64,000 nucleotides of DNA, from contig NZ_BBZJ01000017.1 of assembly GCF_001417775.1 (NCBI RefSeq), positions 124,001 through 188,000 of the forward strand, in the 5' to 3' direction. This DNA is from Streptomyces sp. TP-A0356. GTDB taxonomy: Bacteria > Actinomycetota > Actinomycetes > Streptomycetales > Streptomycetaceae. How positions within the stretch are numbered: the stretch's first letter is position 1; each line of letters opens with the position of its first letter. The notes below the pieces were generated by a model. That model saw only the letters and a list, made by a program, of their open reading frames with translations. It made no database searches and had not been told where the DNA came from. Below are positions 17,173 through 27,450 of the stretch, piece after piece. The position numbers were made by a program, and so were the translations under genes.

Positions 17173-18120
17173 TCAGCGCAGGAACGGATCCACGGCCACC
17201 GCGACGAACAACAGCGACACATAGGTGATGGACCAGTGGAACAGCCGCATCTCCTTCAGCTTCACGCCGGACGCCTCGGCCCTCGCCCGGTTCTGCAGGG
17301 CATGCGCCTCCCACAGCCACCAGCCGCCCGCCGCCAGGGCGACCGCCGTGTAGAACCAGCCGGTGTAGCCGAGCGGGGTGAGCAGGAGCGAGACCACGAC
17401 CATCACCCAGCTGTAGATCACGATCTGCCGGGCGACCACCTTGTTCGAGGCGATGACCGGCAGCATCGGCACGCCCACGCGCGCGTAGTCCTCCTTGACC
17501 TTCATGGACAGCGGCCAGTAGTGCGGCGGCGTCCAGAAGAACATGACAAGGAAGAGGATGATCGGCGCCCATGACATCGAGTTGGTGACCGACGACCAGC
17601 CGATGAGGACCGGGAGGCAGCCGGCGATGCCACCCCAGACGATGTTCTGCGACGTGCGCCGCTTGAGGATCATCGTGTAGACGACGACGTAGAAGAGGAG
17701 CGCTCCGAGCGACAGCCAGGCGGACAGCCAGTTGACGGTGAAACCGAACAGCAGCGTCGAGACGACCGCCAGCGTGATGCCGAAGGCGAGGCACTCGCCG
17801 GGACTGACCATGCCGGTGACCAGCGGACGCTGCGACGTACGCTCCATCAGCGCGTCGATGTCGCGGTCGATGTACATGTTCAGGGCATTCGCGCCGCCCG
17901 CGGAGAGGTAGCCGCCGATGCAGGTGAGCAGCACCAGCCTCAGGCTGGGTACGCCCTGCTGGGCGAGGAACATCACCGGGACGGTGGTGATCAGCAGCAG
18001 CTCGATGATCCGCGGCTTGGTCAGCGCCACGAACCCCTTGACACGGGCCCCAAACGGCCGCTGGCCCCGGCTGCTGCTCGTCCCCAGCACTCCCGGAGGA
18101 CGGGATTCGACGGCCGTCAC
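17173..18120 (-). CDS. ctaB: Protoheme IX farnesyltransferase (heme O synthase)
   Basis: A 315-residue UbiA-type prenyltransferase with about nine transmembrane helices that farnesylates heme B to heme O, the precursor used by CtaA. The first Asp-rich motif is [23 protein letters not shown], with the second conserved region [22 protein letters not shown] and [10 protein letters not shown] choose the GTG at 18118-18120 ([10 protein letters not shown]), preceded by AGGGG at a 5-6-nt spacing. It is divergent from tkt across about 375 bp. With ctaA nearby, the window holds both steps of heme A synthesis. Confidence 0.94.
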   Translation of the reverse strand: MTAVESRPPGVLGTSSSRGQRPFGARVKGFVALTKPRIIELLLITTVPVMFLAQQGVPSLRLVLLTCIGGYLSAGGANALNMYIDRDIDALMERTSQRPLVTGMVSPGECLAFGITLAVVSTLLFGFTVNWLSAWLSLGALLFYVVVYTMILKRRTSQNIVWGGIAGCLPVLIGWSSVTNSMSWAPIILFLVMFFWTPPHYWPLSMKVKEDYARVGVPMLPVIASNKVVARQIVIYSWVMVVVSLLLTPLGYTGWFYTAVALAAGGWWLWEAHALQNRARAEASGVKLKEMRLFHWSITYVSLLFVAVAVDPFLR

Positions 18121-18495
18121 GTACACCCCTGACAGAGACATCCCAGCGAACCACCGGCCGTGAATTCCCGGTAAAGGCTCGCGCGTACCCACGCAACTTT
18201 AGACGTTGCCCACAGCCCGCCCTCCGCCGGGGTGGACCGTGTTGGCGGGCGACCGCGGGGCGGTGGAGGGGCCCGGGAGCACGAGCCGGGTACCGCTCGA
18301 TTGAGCAGTCGGATGAGCGGCTCCGTATTCATTTGCCGAATGCGGATCAGGCTGGTCGGGAGGCGGATCGGGGGGACTCCCGGCAGTCTGGAATGACTCG
18401 AAAAGACGCACGTACTTACGGGGGTAGGCTCAGCAACGGCCGGTGGGCGCCCAGTGCACCGGCATTCGACATGTGGAGAGGAGCCCTGACCCAGG
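18121..18495. promoter_or_regulatory. Divergent promoter region ctaB / tkt
   Basis: A 375-bp non-coding region, more A+T-rich than its surroundings around 18190-18205 and 18325-18420. An imperfect inverted repeat CCGTATTC-N7-GAATGCGG lies at about 18328-18350 and is a candidate operator. I see no convincing gene here. Confidence 0.5.
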
Positions 18496-20583
<2,088 letters not shown>

Positions 20584-20617
20584 CGCTGATATACGACACG
20601 TAGGAGATGCAATTTCC

Positions 20618-21736
20618 ATGACAGACGCACTCAAGCGCCTCTCCCAGGAAGGCGTCGCGATCTGGCTGGACGACCTGTCGCGCAAGCGGATCACGTCCGG
20701 CAACCTCGCCGAACTGATCGACCAGCAGCACGTCGTGGGCGTCACCACCAACCCGACGATCTTCCAGAAGGCGATCTCGTCGGGCGACGGCTACGAGCAG
20801 CAGCTCGCCGACCTCGCCGCCCGCAAGGTCACCGTCGAAGAAGCGGTCCGCATGATCACGACGGCGGACGTCCGGGACGCCGCCGACATCCTGCACCCGA
20901 TCTTCGACGCCACGCAGGGCAAGGACGGACGGGTGTCGATCGAGGTCGACCCGCGTCTGGCGCACAACACCCGGGCCACCGTCGCGGAGGCCAAGCAGCT
21001 CGCCTGGCTGGTCGACCGCCCGAACACGCTGATCAAGATCCCGGCCACCGAGGCGGGTCTGCCGGCGATCAGCGAGACCATCGCCAACGGGATCAGTGTC
21101 AACGTCACGCTGATCTTCTCCCTGGAGCGCTACCGCAAGGTCATGGACGCCTACATGACCGGCCTGGAGAAGGCGAAGGAGCGCGGCCTGGATCTGTCCA
21201 AGATCCACTCGGTGGCCTCGTTCTTCGTGTCCCGCGTGGACAGCGAGATCGACAAGCGGCTCGACGCGATCGGCACGCCCGAGGCCAAGGCACTGCGCGG
21301 CAAGGCGGCCATCGCCAACGCGCGCCTCGCCTACCAGGCCTACGAGGAGGTGTTCGGCAGCGACCGCTGGCTCGACCTGGACAAGGCGCAGGCCAACAAG
21401 CAGCGCCCGCTGTGGGCCTCCACCGGAGTCAAGGACCCGGCCTACAAGGACACCATGTACGTCGAGGAACTGGTGGCGCCGAACACGGTGAACACCATGC
21501 CCGAGGCCACCCTGCTGGCCGTCGAGGACCACGGAGAGATCCGCGGCAACACCATCGCCGGCACCTACGAGCAGGCGCGCGCCGAGCTGGACGCGATCGG
21601 GCAGCTCGGGATCTCGTACGACGAGGTGGTCCGGCTCCTGGAGGACGAGGGCGTCGACAAGTTCGAGTCCTCCTGGAACGACCTGCTCAAGTCGACCGAG
21701 GCGGAACTGCAGCGCCTCGCCCCCTCGGAGGGCTGA
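20618..21736 (+). CDS. tal: Transaldolase
   Basis: A 372-residue TIM-barrel aldolase that transfers dihydroxyacetone units, the longer TalB-type form of actinobacteria. The signature [16 protein letters not shown] near the N-terminus and [16 protein letters not shown], with the Schiff-base lysine, are clear; the sugar-phosphate region [19 protein letters not shown] follows. An AGGAG site precedes the ATG at 20618, 34 nt after tkt. The stop is 4 nt before the zwf start, indicating co-translation. Confidence 0.97.
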   Translation: MTDALKRLSQEGVAIWLDDLSRKRITSGNLAELIDQQHVVGVTTNPTIFQKAISSGDGYEQQLADLAARKVTVEEAVRMITTADVRDAADILHPIFDATQGKDGRVSIEVDPRLAHNTRATVAEAKQLAWLVDRPNTLIKIPATEAGLPAISETIANGISVNVTLIFSLERYRKVMDAYMTGLEKAKERGLDLSKIHSVASFFVSRVDSEIDKRLDAIGTPEAKALRGKAAIANARLAYQAYEEVFGSDRWLDLDKAQANKQRPLWASTGVKDPAYKDTMYVEELVAPNTVNTMPEATLLAVEDHGEIRGNTIAGTYEQARAELDAIGQLGISYDEVVRLLEDEGVDKFESSWNDLLKSTEAELQRLAPSEG

Positions 21737-21740
21737 CACC

Positions 21741-23273
21741 TTGACATCCGACCACGGAGCGAATCCGCTTCGTGACGCCGCGGACCGACGGCTCCCGCGT
21801 ATCGCGGGGCCGTCGGGCCTGGTCATCTTCGGCGTTACAGGCGATTTGTCACGTAAAAAGCTGATGCCTGCCGTGTACGACCTGGCCAACCGCGGTCTGC
21901 TGCCGCCGGGCTTCTCGCTCATCGGCTTCGCCCGCCGCGAGTGGCAGGACGAGGACTTCGCGAAGGAGGTCCACGACGCGGTCAAGGAGCACGCCCGTAC
22001 GCCGTTCCGCGAGGAGGTCTGGCAGCAGCTCAGCCAGGGGATGCGCTTCGTCCAGGGCAGCTTCGACGACGACGACGCGTTCGAGCGGCTGCGCTCCACG
22101 ATCGAGGAGCTGGACAAGGCACAGGGCACGGGCGGCAACTTCGCCTTCTACCTCTCCGTGCCGCCGAAGTCCTTCCCGGTGGTCATCCAGCAGCTCAAGA
22201 AGCACGGTCTGGCCGACCAGGAGGGCGGATCCTGGCGGCGCGCGGTCATCGAGAAGCCCTTCGGTCACGACCTGAAGTCGGCCGAGGAGCTCAACGCGAT
22301 CGTCCACGAGGTCTTCGCCTCGGACCAGGTCTTCCGCATCGACCACTACCTGGGCAAGGAGACCGTCCAGAACATCCTGGCACTGCGCTTCGCCAACACG
22401 ATGTTCGAGCCGATCTGGAACCGGTCCTTCGTGGACCACGTGCAGATCACGATGGCCGAGGACATAGGCATCGGCGGCCGGGCCGGCTACTACGACGGCA
22501 TCGGCGCCGCGCGTGACGTCATCCAGAACCACCTCCTCCAGCTGATGGCCCTCACGGCCATGGAGGAGCCCGCCTCCTTCGACGCGGACGCGCTCGCCGC
22601 CGAGAAGACCAAGGTGCTCGGGGCCGTGCGGCTGCCGAAGGACCTGGGCCGGGACACCGTGTTCGCGCAGTACACGGCCGGCTGGCAGGGCGGCGAGAAG
22701 GCGGTCGGCTACCTCCAGGAGGAGGGCATCGACGCCAAGTCGAAGACCGACACCTACGCCGCGGTGAAGCTGGAGATCGACAACCGCCGCTGGGCGGGCG
22801 TCCCCTTCTACCTGCGCACCGGCAAGCGGCTCGGGCGCCGGGTCACCGAGATCGCGGTCGTCTTCCAGCGCGCCCCGCACTCCCCCTTCGACACCACCGC
22901 CACCGAGGAACTGGGCCAGAACGCGGTCGTCATCCGCGTCCAGCCCGACGAGGGCGTCACCGTGCGCTTCGGCTCCAAGGTGCCGGGCACCTCGATGGAG
23001 ATCCGGGACGTGTCCATGGACTTCGCCTACGGCGAGTCCTTCACGGAGTCCAGCCCGGAGGCCTACGAGCGCCTGATCCTGGACGTCCTGCTCGGCGACT
23101 CGAACCTCTTCCCGCGCACCGAGGAGGTCGAGCGGTCCTGGGAGATCCTCGACCCGATCGAGGAGTACTGGGACAAGCACGGCAAGCCCGCGCAGTACCC
23201 GGCCGGCACGTGGGGGCCCGTCGAGGCGGACGAGATGCTCGAACGAGACGGACGGAGCTGGCGCCGGCCATGA
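21741..23273 (+). CDS. zwf: Glucose-6-phosphate 1-dehydrogenase
   Basis: A 510-residue NADP-dependent enzyme, first step of the oxidative pentose phosphate pathway. The nucleotide-binding segment LVIFGVTGDLSRKKLMPAVY and the active-site motif FRIDHYLGKETVQNILALRF are present, as are the terminal WEILDPIEEYW-type residues. Start is TTG at 21741 (MTSDHGANPL), only 4 nt beyond the tal stop, so a weak start depends on coupling. The stop overlaps the opcA ATG by 4 nt, consistent with the two products acting together. Confidence 0.97.
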   Translation: MTSDHGANPLRDAADRRLPRIAGPSGLVIFGVTGDLSRKKLMPAVYDLANRGLLPPGFSLIGFARREWQDEDFAKEVHDAVKEHARTPFREEVWQQLSQGMRFVQGSFDDDDAFERLRSTIEELDKAQGTGGNFAFYLSVPPKSFPVVIQQLKKHGLADQEGGSWRRAVIEKPFGHDLKSAEELNAIVHEVFASDQVFRIDHYLGKETVQNILALRFANTMFEPIWNRSFVDHVQITMAEDIGIGGRAGYYDGIGAARDVIQNHLLQLMALTAMEEPASFDADALAAEKTKVLGAVRLPKDLGRDTVFAQYTAGWQGGEKAVGYLQEEGIDAKSKTDTYAAVKLEIDNRRWAGVPFYLRTGKRLGRRVTEIAVVFQRAPHSPFDTTATEELGQNAVVIRVQPDEGVTVRFGSKVPGTSMEIRDVSMDFAYGESFTESSPEAYERLILDVLLGDSNLFPRTEEVERSWEILDPIEEYWDKHGKPAQYPAGTWGPVEADEMLERDGRSWRRP

Positions 23274-24328
23274 AGATAGACCTCACGGACACCACGGCCA
23301 GCAAGGTCAACAAGGCACTGGTGCAGGGCCGCCGTGCCATCGGCACGCCCGCCGTCGGCATGGTCCTCACCCTGGTGATCGTCACCGACGAGGAGAACGC
23401 CTACGACGCCCTGAAGGCCGCCAACGACGCCTCGCGCGAGCACCCCTCGCGCACGCTGGTGGTCATCAAGCGGGTCTCGCGTTCCCCGCGCGACCGCACG
23501 TCCTCGCGTCTGGACGCCGAGGTGCGGGTGGGCGCGGACGCGGGCACCGGCGAGACGGTGGTGCTGCGGCTGTACGGCGAGGTGGTGGACCACGCCGACT
23601 CGGTGGTGCTGCCGCTGCTGCTGCCGGATGCCCCGGTGGTGGTCTGGTGGCCGGTGAACGCGCCGCTCGACCCGGCCAGCGACCCGCTCGGCGCGCTGGC
23701 GCAGCGCCGGGTCACGGACTCCTACACGGCCGAGGCGCCGGTACGGGAGCTGAGCGCCCGCGCCGACGCCTACACGCCCGGTGACACGGATCTGTCGTGG
23801 ACCCGCATCACGCCCTGGCGCTCGATGCTGGCCGCGGCCCTCGACCAGGTGACCTGCGAGGTCAAGGCGGTCGAGGTGGAGGGTGAGGAGTTCAACCCGA
23901 GCTGCGAGCTGCTGGCGATGTGGCTCGCGGACCGGCTGGACGTCCCCGTCAGGCGCTCCCTGTCCTCCGGCCCCGGCCTCACCGCCGTCCGGATGGACAC
24001 GAGCCGCGGCCCGATCGTCCTCGGCCGGGCCGACGGCTCGCTCGCCACGCTCTCCATCGAGGGACAGCCCGACCGCGCGGTGGCGCTCAAGCGCCGCGAC
24101 ACGGCCGAGCTGATCGCGGAGGAGCTGCGTCGGCTGGACCCGGACGACACATACGCGTCGGCGCTGCGGTACGGCGTGGACCGGCTGACCGCCGCCGCCG
24201 AGCCAGCCGAGGAGCCCGCGGACGTGGAGCCCGCGGACGAGGCAGCGCTCGACGGGGCGCCCGCCCCGCAGGCGCCCGCGAAGAAGGCCGCCCGGAAGGC
24301 CCCGTCGAAGAAGGCGGCCGTGAAGTGA
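23270..24328 (+). CDS. opcA: OpcA, G6PDH assembly/activator protein
   Basis: A 352-residue member of the OpcA family, which in cyanobacteria and actinobacteria assembles or allosterically activates Zwf. Conserved blocks are RTLVVIKRVSRSPRDRTSSR, PDAPVVVWWPVNAPLDPASD, DLSWTRITPWRSMLAAALDQ and PIVLGRADGSLATLSI. The last ~45 residues are an Ala/Pro/Glu then Lys/Ala-rich tail (APAKKAARKAPSKKAAVK), unlike the compact core and resembling a histone H1-like extension. The ATG overlaps the zwf stop and the stop overlaps the pgl GTG, each by 4 nt. Confidence 0.95.
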   Translation: MKIDLTDTTASKVNKALVQGRRAIGTPAVGMVLTLVIVTDEENAYDALKAANDASREHPSRTLVVIKRVSRSPRDRTSSRLDAEVRVGADAGTGETVVLRLYGEVVDHADSVVLPLLLPDAPVVVWWPVNAPLDPASDPLGALAQRRVTDSYTAEAPVRELSARADAYTPGDTDLSWTRITPWRSMLAAALDQVTCEVKAVEVEGEEFNPSCELLAMWLADRLDVPVRRSLSSGPGLTAVRMDTSRGPIVLGRADGSLATLSIEGQPDRAVALKRRDTAELIAEELRRLDPDDTYASALRYGVDRLTAAAEPAEEPADVEPADEAALDGAPAPQAPAKKAARKAPSKKAAVK

Positions 24329-25107
24329 GTACTCCCCAGCTCGTCGTGCACCGGGACAAGGAGCTGATGGCCCAGGCCGCGGCGGCCCGGCTGATCACCA
24401 AGGTCGTGGACGCGCAGGCGTCGCGCGGCTCCGCCTCGGTCGTGCTCACCGGTGGCCGCAACGGCAACGGGCTGCTCGCGGCGCTCGCCGCCGCTCCCGC
24501 CCGGGACGCCGTCGACTGGGGCCGGCTCGACGTGTGGTGGGGCGACGAGCGGTTCCTGCCGGAGGGTGACCCGGAGCGCAACTACACCCAGGCCCGCGAG
24601 GCCCTGCTCGACTCGGTGCCGCTGGACCCGAGGCGCGTGCACCCCATGCCCGCGTCGGACGGCCCGTACGGCAATGACGTGGACGCGGCGGCCGAGGCGT
24701 ACGCGGCGGAGCTGGCCAAGGCCGCGGGTCCGGAGAACCACGGCGCGGTGCCCACCTTCGACGTCCTGTTGCTGGGCGTCGGCCCGGACACGCACGTGGC
24801 GTCGCTCTTCCCGGAGATGCCCGCGGTGCGGGAGACGGAGCGGACGGTGGTCGGCGTGCACGGTGCGCCGAAACCCCCGCCGACCCGGATCACGCTCACG
24901 CTTCCGGCCATCCGGTCGGCGCGCGAGGTGTGGCTGCTGGCGGCCGGTGAGGACAAGGCACAGGCCGTGGCCATCGCCCTGTCGGGCGCGGGTGAGATCC
25001 AGGCCCCGGCGGCGGGCGCGCGGGGCAGGTCACGCACCTTGTGGCTGCTGGACGCCGCGGCGGCTTCGAAGCTGCCGAGGTCGCTGTATCCGCCGGCCTC
25101 GCCCTGA
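24325..25107 (+). CDS. pgl: 6-phosphogluconolactonase
   Basis: A 260-residue DevB/NagB-like lactonase that hydrolyses 6-phosphogluconolactone, the step after Zwf. Key segments are SVVLTGGRNGNGLLAAL, the substrate loop DVWWGDERFLPEGDPERNY, and LLLGVGPDTHVASLFPEMPAV with the catalytic-region His. The GTG (24325) overlaps the opcA stop by 4 nt. It closes the operon; a 16-bp hairpin follows 22 nt beyond the stop. No gnd (6-phosphogluconate dehydrogenase) gene is in the operon. Confidence 0.96.
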   Translation: MSTPQLVVHRDKELMAQAAAARLITKVVDAQASRGSASVVLTGGRNGNGLLAALAAAPARDAVDWGRLDVWWGDERFLPEGDPERNYTQAREALLDSVPLDPRRVHPMPASDGPYGNDVDAAAEAYAAELAKAAGPENHGAVPTFDVLLLGVGPDTHVASLFPEMPAVRETERTVVGVHGAPKPPPTRITLTLPAIRSAREVWLLAAGEDKAQAVAIALSGAGEIQAPAAGARGRSRTLWLLDAAAASKLPRSLYPPASP

Positions 25108-25128
25108 GGGACGGCCCCTGTCGCACGA

Positions 25129-25167
25129 GAACGCCGGACGGGCTGAGATCGAGCCCGTCCGGCGTTC
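25129..25167 (+). terminator. 16-bp perfect hairpin after pgl
   Basis: GAACGCCGGACGGGCT (25129-25144) pairs perfectly with AGCCCGTCCGGCGTTC (25152-25167) around a 7-nt loop. It lies between the convergent pgl and sugar permease genes. The last seven bases of the 3' arm are the first unit of the heptamer array that follows. Confidence 0.88.
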
Positions 25168-25237
25168 GGCGTTCGGCGTTCGGCGTTCGGCGTTCGGCGT
25201 TCGGCGTTCGGCGTTCGGCGTTCGGCGTTCGGCGTTC
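25161..25237. repeat. 11-copy perfect heptamer array (GGCGTTC)n
   Basis: GGCGTTC is repeated 11 times without a mismatch, then decays into GGAGCGGGG. The first copy is part of the pgl terminator stem; the array ends 9 bp before the stop codon of the convergent permease gene. Because 7 is not a multiple of 3, every frame is open, producing spurious reading frames. Confidence 0.97.
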
Positions 25238-25246
25238 GGAGCGGGG

Positions 25247-26086
25247 CTACTTCACCGACCCCGCCATGACCCCCTGCACGAAGTGCCGCTGGAACGCGAA
25301 GAACACCACGACCGGCACGATCAGCGACAGGAACGCCCCCGGGGCCAGCACATCGATGTTGCTGCCGAACTGCCGTATCTGCGACTGGAGTTGCACGGTC
25401 AGCGGCTGTGAGGAGCTGTCGGCGAAGAGCAGCGCCACCAGCATGTCGTTCCACACCCACAGGAACTGGAAGATGGCGAGGCTGGCGATGGCGGGCCGCC
25501 CCACGGGCAGCACGAGCCGCGTGAAGATCCGCCACTCGCTGCCGCCGTCCATCCGCGCCGCCTCCAGCATCTCCTTCGGCATCTCGGCGAAGTAGTTCCG
25601 CAGCAGGAACACGGCGAACGGCAGACCGTAGGCCACATGGAAGAGCACGACCCCGGGAATCGTGCCGAACAGCCCCAGCTGCCCGAAGAGTTTCGCGACC
25701 GGCAGCAGCCCGATCTGCACGGGAACCACCAGCAGGGCCACCACCAGCAGGAAGAGCGGCTCACGCGCCGGGAAGTCCAGCCAGGCGAAGGCGTACCCGG
25801 CGAGCGCCGCGAGGACGACGACCAGCACCGTCGCCGGCACCGAGATCAGCACGGTGTTCCAGAGCGCCCGTGTGATCCCGGCGTTCTTCAGCAGCGCCGA
25901 GTAGTTGTCGAAGGACAGCTGCCCGGGGCCGGCCAGTGCGGTCCACCAGCCCCCCTTCGCGGTGTCCTGGGCCGACCGCAGCGACGACAGGAACAGTCCC
26001 GCCAGCGGAGTCAGCCAGATCAGGCCGATCACCACCAGGAAGGCCTGCACCAGCCCGTTGCTCAGGCCCCGCCTGACCGCGTTCAT
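25247..26086 (-). CDS. Sugar ABC transporter permease, MalG type
   Basis: A 279-residue inner-membrane permease with six helices (FLVVIGLIWLTPLAGLFLSS near the start). The cytoplasmic EAA loop that contacts the ATPase reads EMLEAARMDGGSEWRIFTRL followed by VLP, placing it in the MalG/CUT1 carbohydrate group. The ATG at 26084-26086 overlaps the stop of the MalF-type gene by 4 nt. No ATP-binding gene lies in the cluster; streptomycete CUT1 systems commonly borrow the shared ATPase MsiK. The substrate is probably an oligoglucoside, judging from the GH13 gene at 28833-30479. Confidence 0.93.
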   Translation of the reverse strand: MNAVRRGLSNGLVQAFLVVIGLIWLTPLAGLFLSSLRSAQDTAKGGWWTALAGPGQLSFDNYSALLKNAGITRALWNTVLISVPATVLVVVLAALAGYAFAWLDFPAREPLFLLVVALLVVPVQIGLLPVAKLFGQLGLFGTIPGVVLFHVAYGLPFAVFLLRNYFAEMPKEMLEAARMDGGSEWRIFTRLVLPVGRPAIASLAIFQFLWVWNDMLVALLFADSSSQPLTVQLQSQIRQFGSNIDVLAPGAFLSLIVPVVVFFAFQRHFVQGVMAGSVK

Positions 26087-27444
26087 CGCTGACTCCTTCG
26101 GAAACGGCGGACGTTGAAGACCATCGCGGGGACCACGAGCAGCAGGAGCAGCACTCCGAGCGCGCTGCCGAGCCCCTGGTTGTTGCCGCCGCCGAAGGAC
26201 ACCAGCCACATCTGGGTCGCGAGCACGGTCGCGTCCTCCTGCACGGGCCCGGGCGCGATGATGTAGACGAGGTCGAAGACCTTCATCACGTTGATCACCA
26301 GGGTCACGAACACCACGGTCAGCACGGGTGCCAGCAGCGGCACGGTGATCCGGCGGAAGATCTGCCACTCGTTCGCCCCGTCGATCCGCGCCGCCTCCAG
26401 CGCGTCCCGTGGCAGCGTCGACAGGCCCGCCCCGATCAGGACCATCGCGAAGCCGGTCCAGATCCACAGATAGGCCCCGATGATCGCGGGCGTGACCAGC
26501 GTGGGCCCGAGCCAGGAGATGCCCTGGTACGGCTGCGCGAAGTTGGACGCCGGCAGCTTCACCTCGTACGAGCCGGAGCCCAGCTCCGGGAAGCGGAAGG
26601 AGCCGTCGGACGCGGTCGTCGTGCTCGCGACCGTGCGCCCGTCACGCACTGCCTCGACCCTCATCCCGGGCAGCCCGCTCTCCCCTGGGTCGACCTGGCC
26701 CTGCCTGCCTCCCCCGCCCGGGGTGAAGTCCAGGTAGACGACCCCGCGCAGCTCGCCGGAGGCGGCCTTCTCGTGGGCCGCCGCGTACGCGGGCGAGGCA
26801 CCCTTGGGCAGGTCCTTCGGCAGGACGCCGACCATCGGCAGGGTCACCGTGCCACCCGGTGACACGCTCTTGCCCGTCGTGTACGAACCGTCGCGGCCCT
26901 GGGTCAGCCCTTGTCCGAGGCGGGCCCGTGCCGTCGGGTAGGACGAGGTGCCCTCGAAGGCGTCGTGGACGGAGACCGCGGCGGCGTTCAGGACACCCTT
27001 GTTGGGGTCCTCGTCGTAGGCGAGGCGGAAGATGATGCCGGCGGCGAGGAAGGACACCGCCATCGGCATGAACAGCAGCAGCTTGAACGCGGTCGCCCAG
27101 CGGACCTTCTCCACCAGCACGGCCAGGATCAGGCCCAGGCCGGTCAGCAGCGCCGGGGCGACGACCACCCAGATCGTGGTGTTCCGGACGGCCTTCAGCG
27201 TCGCCGGGTCACGGAACATCTCGGTGTAGTTGTCGCCGCCCACGAATCGGATGCCGGTGGCGTCGAAGAAGCTGCGGCCGACGGAGAACAGCACCGGATA
27301 GACGACGAGCGCGCCGAGCAGCAGCAGTGCCGGGAAGACGAAGAGCAGGGCGATGATCCGCCCGCGCCGTCGCGTGCGCCGCGCACGGGCGGCGAGCGCG
27401 ACGGCCGGGGGGCTCGCCTCTTCAGCGAACGTGGTGGCGGTCAT
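26083..27444 (-). CDS. Sugar ABC transporter permease, MalF type, with an inserted CnaB-like loop domain
   Basis: A 453-residue permease, about 150 longer than the usual CUT1 MalF-type subunit. Helices 1-3 cover roughly residues 29-50, 88-111 and 117-140; helices 4-6 lie after residue 314. The EAA loop ALEAARIDGANEWQIFRRIT is near 348-367. Between helices 3 and 4, on the outer face if the N-terminus is cytosolic, sits an insert of about 170 residues. Its second half (SGLPGMRVEAVRDGRTVAST, then ASDGSFRFPELGSGSYEVKL) has the pattern of an SdrD-B/Cna-B or carboxypeptidase-regulatory-like beta sandwich. E. coli MalF has a large loop at the same place that touches the binding protein. The stop overlaps the MalG ATG by 4 nt. 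Confidence 0.9.
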   Translation of the reverse strand: MTATTFAEEASPPAVALAARARRTRRRGRIIALLFVFPALLLLGALVVYPVLFSVGRSFFDATGIRFVGGDNYTEMFRDPATLKAVRNTTIWVVVAPALLTGLGLILAVLVEKVRWATAFKLLLFMPMAVSFLAAGIIFRLAYDEDPNKGVLNAAAVSVHDAFEGTSSYPTARARLGQGLTQGRDGSYTTGKSVSPGGTVTLPMVGVLPKDLPKGASPAYAAAHEKAASGELRGVVYLDFTPGGGGRQGQVDPGESGLPGMRVEAVRDGRTVASTTTASDGSFRFPELGSGSYEVKLPASNFAQPYQGISWLGPTLVTPAIIGAYLWIWTGFAMVLIGAGLSTLPRDALEAARIDGANEWQIFRRITVPLLAPVLTVVFVTLVINVMKVFDLVYIIAPGPVQEDATVLATQMWLVSFGGGNNQGLGSALGVLLLLLVVPAMVFNVRRFRRSQR

Positions 27445-27450
27445 GTCGGG

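Noticed and set aside
25161-25237. Heptamer array as a CRISPR array
   Set aside because: Units are 7 bp and contiguous with no spacers.
25041-25595. Open frames through the heptamer array with a repeated RRSAFGV peptide
   Set aside because: They are a consequence of a 7-bp repeat lacking stops in all frames, and run antisense to the permease gene.
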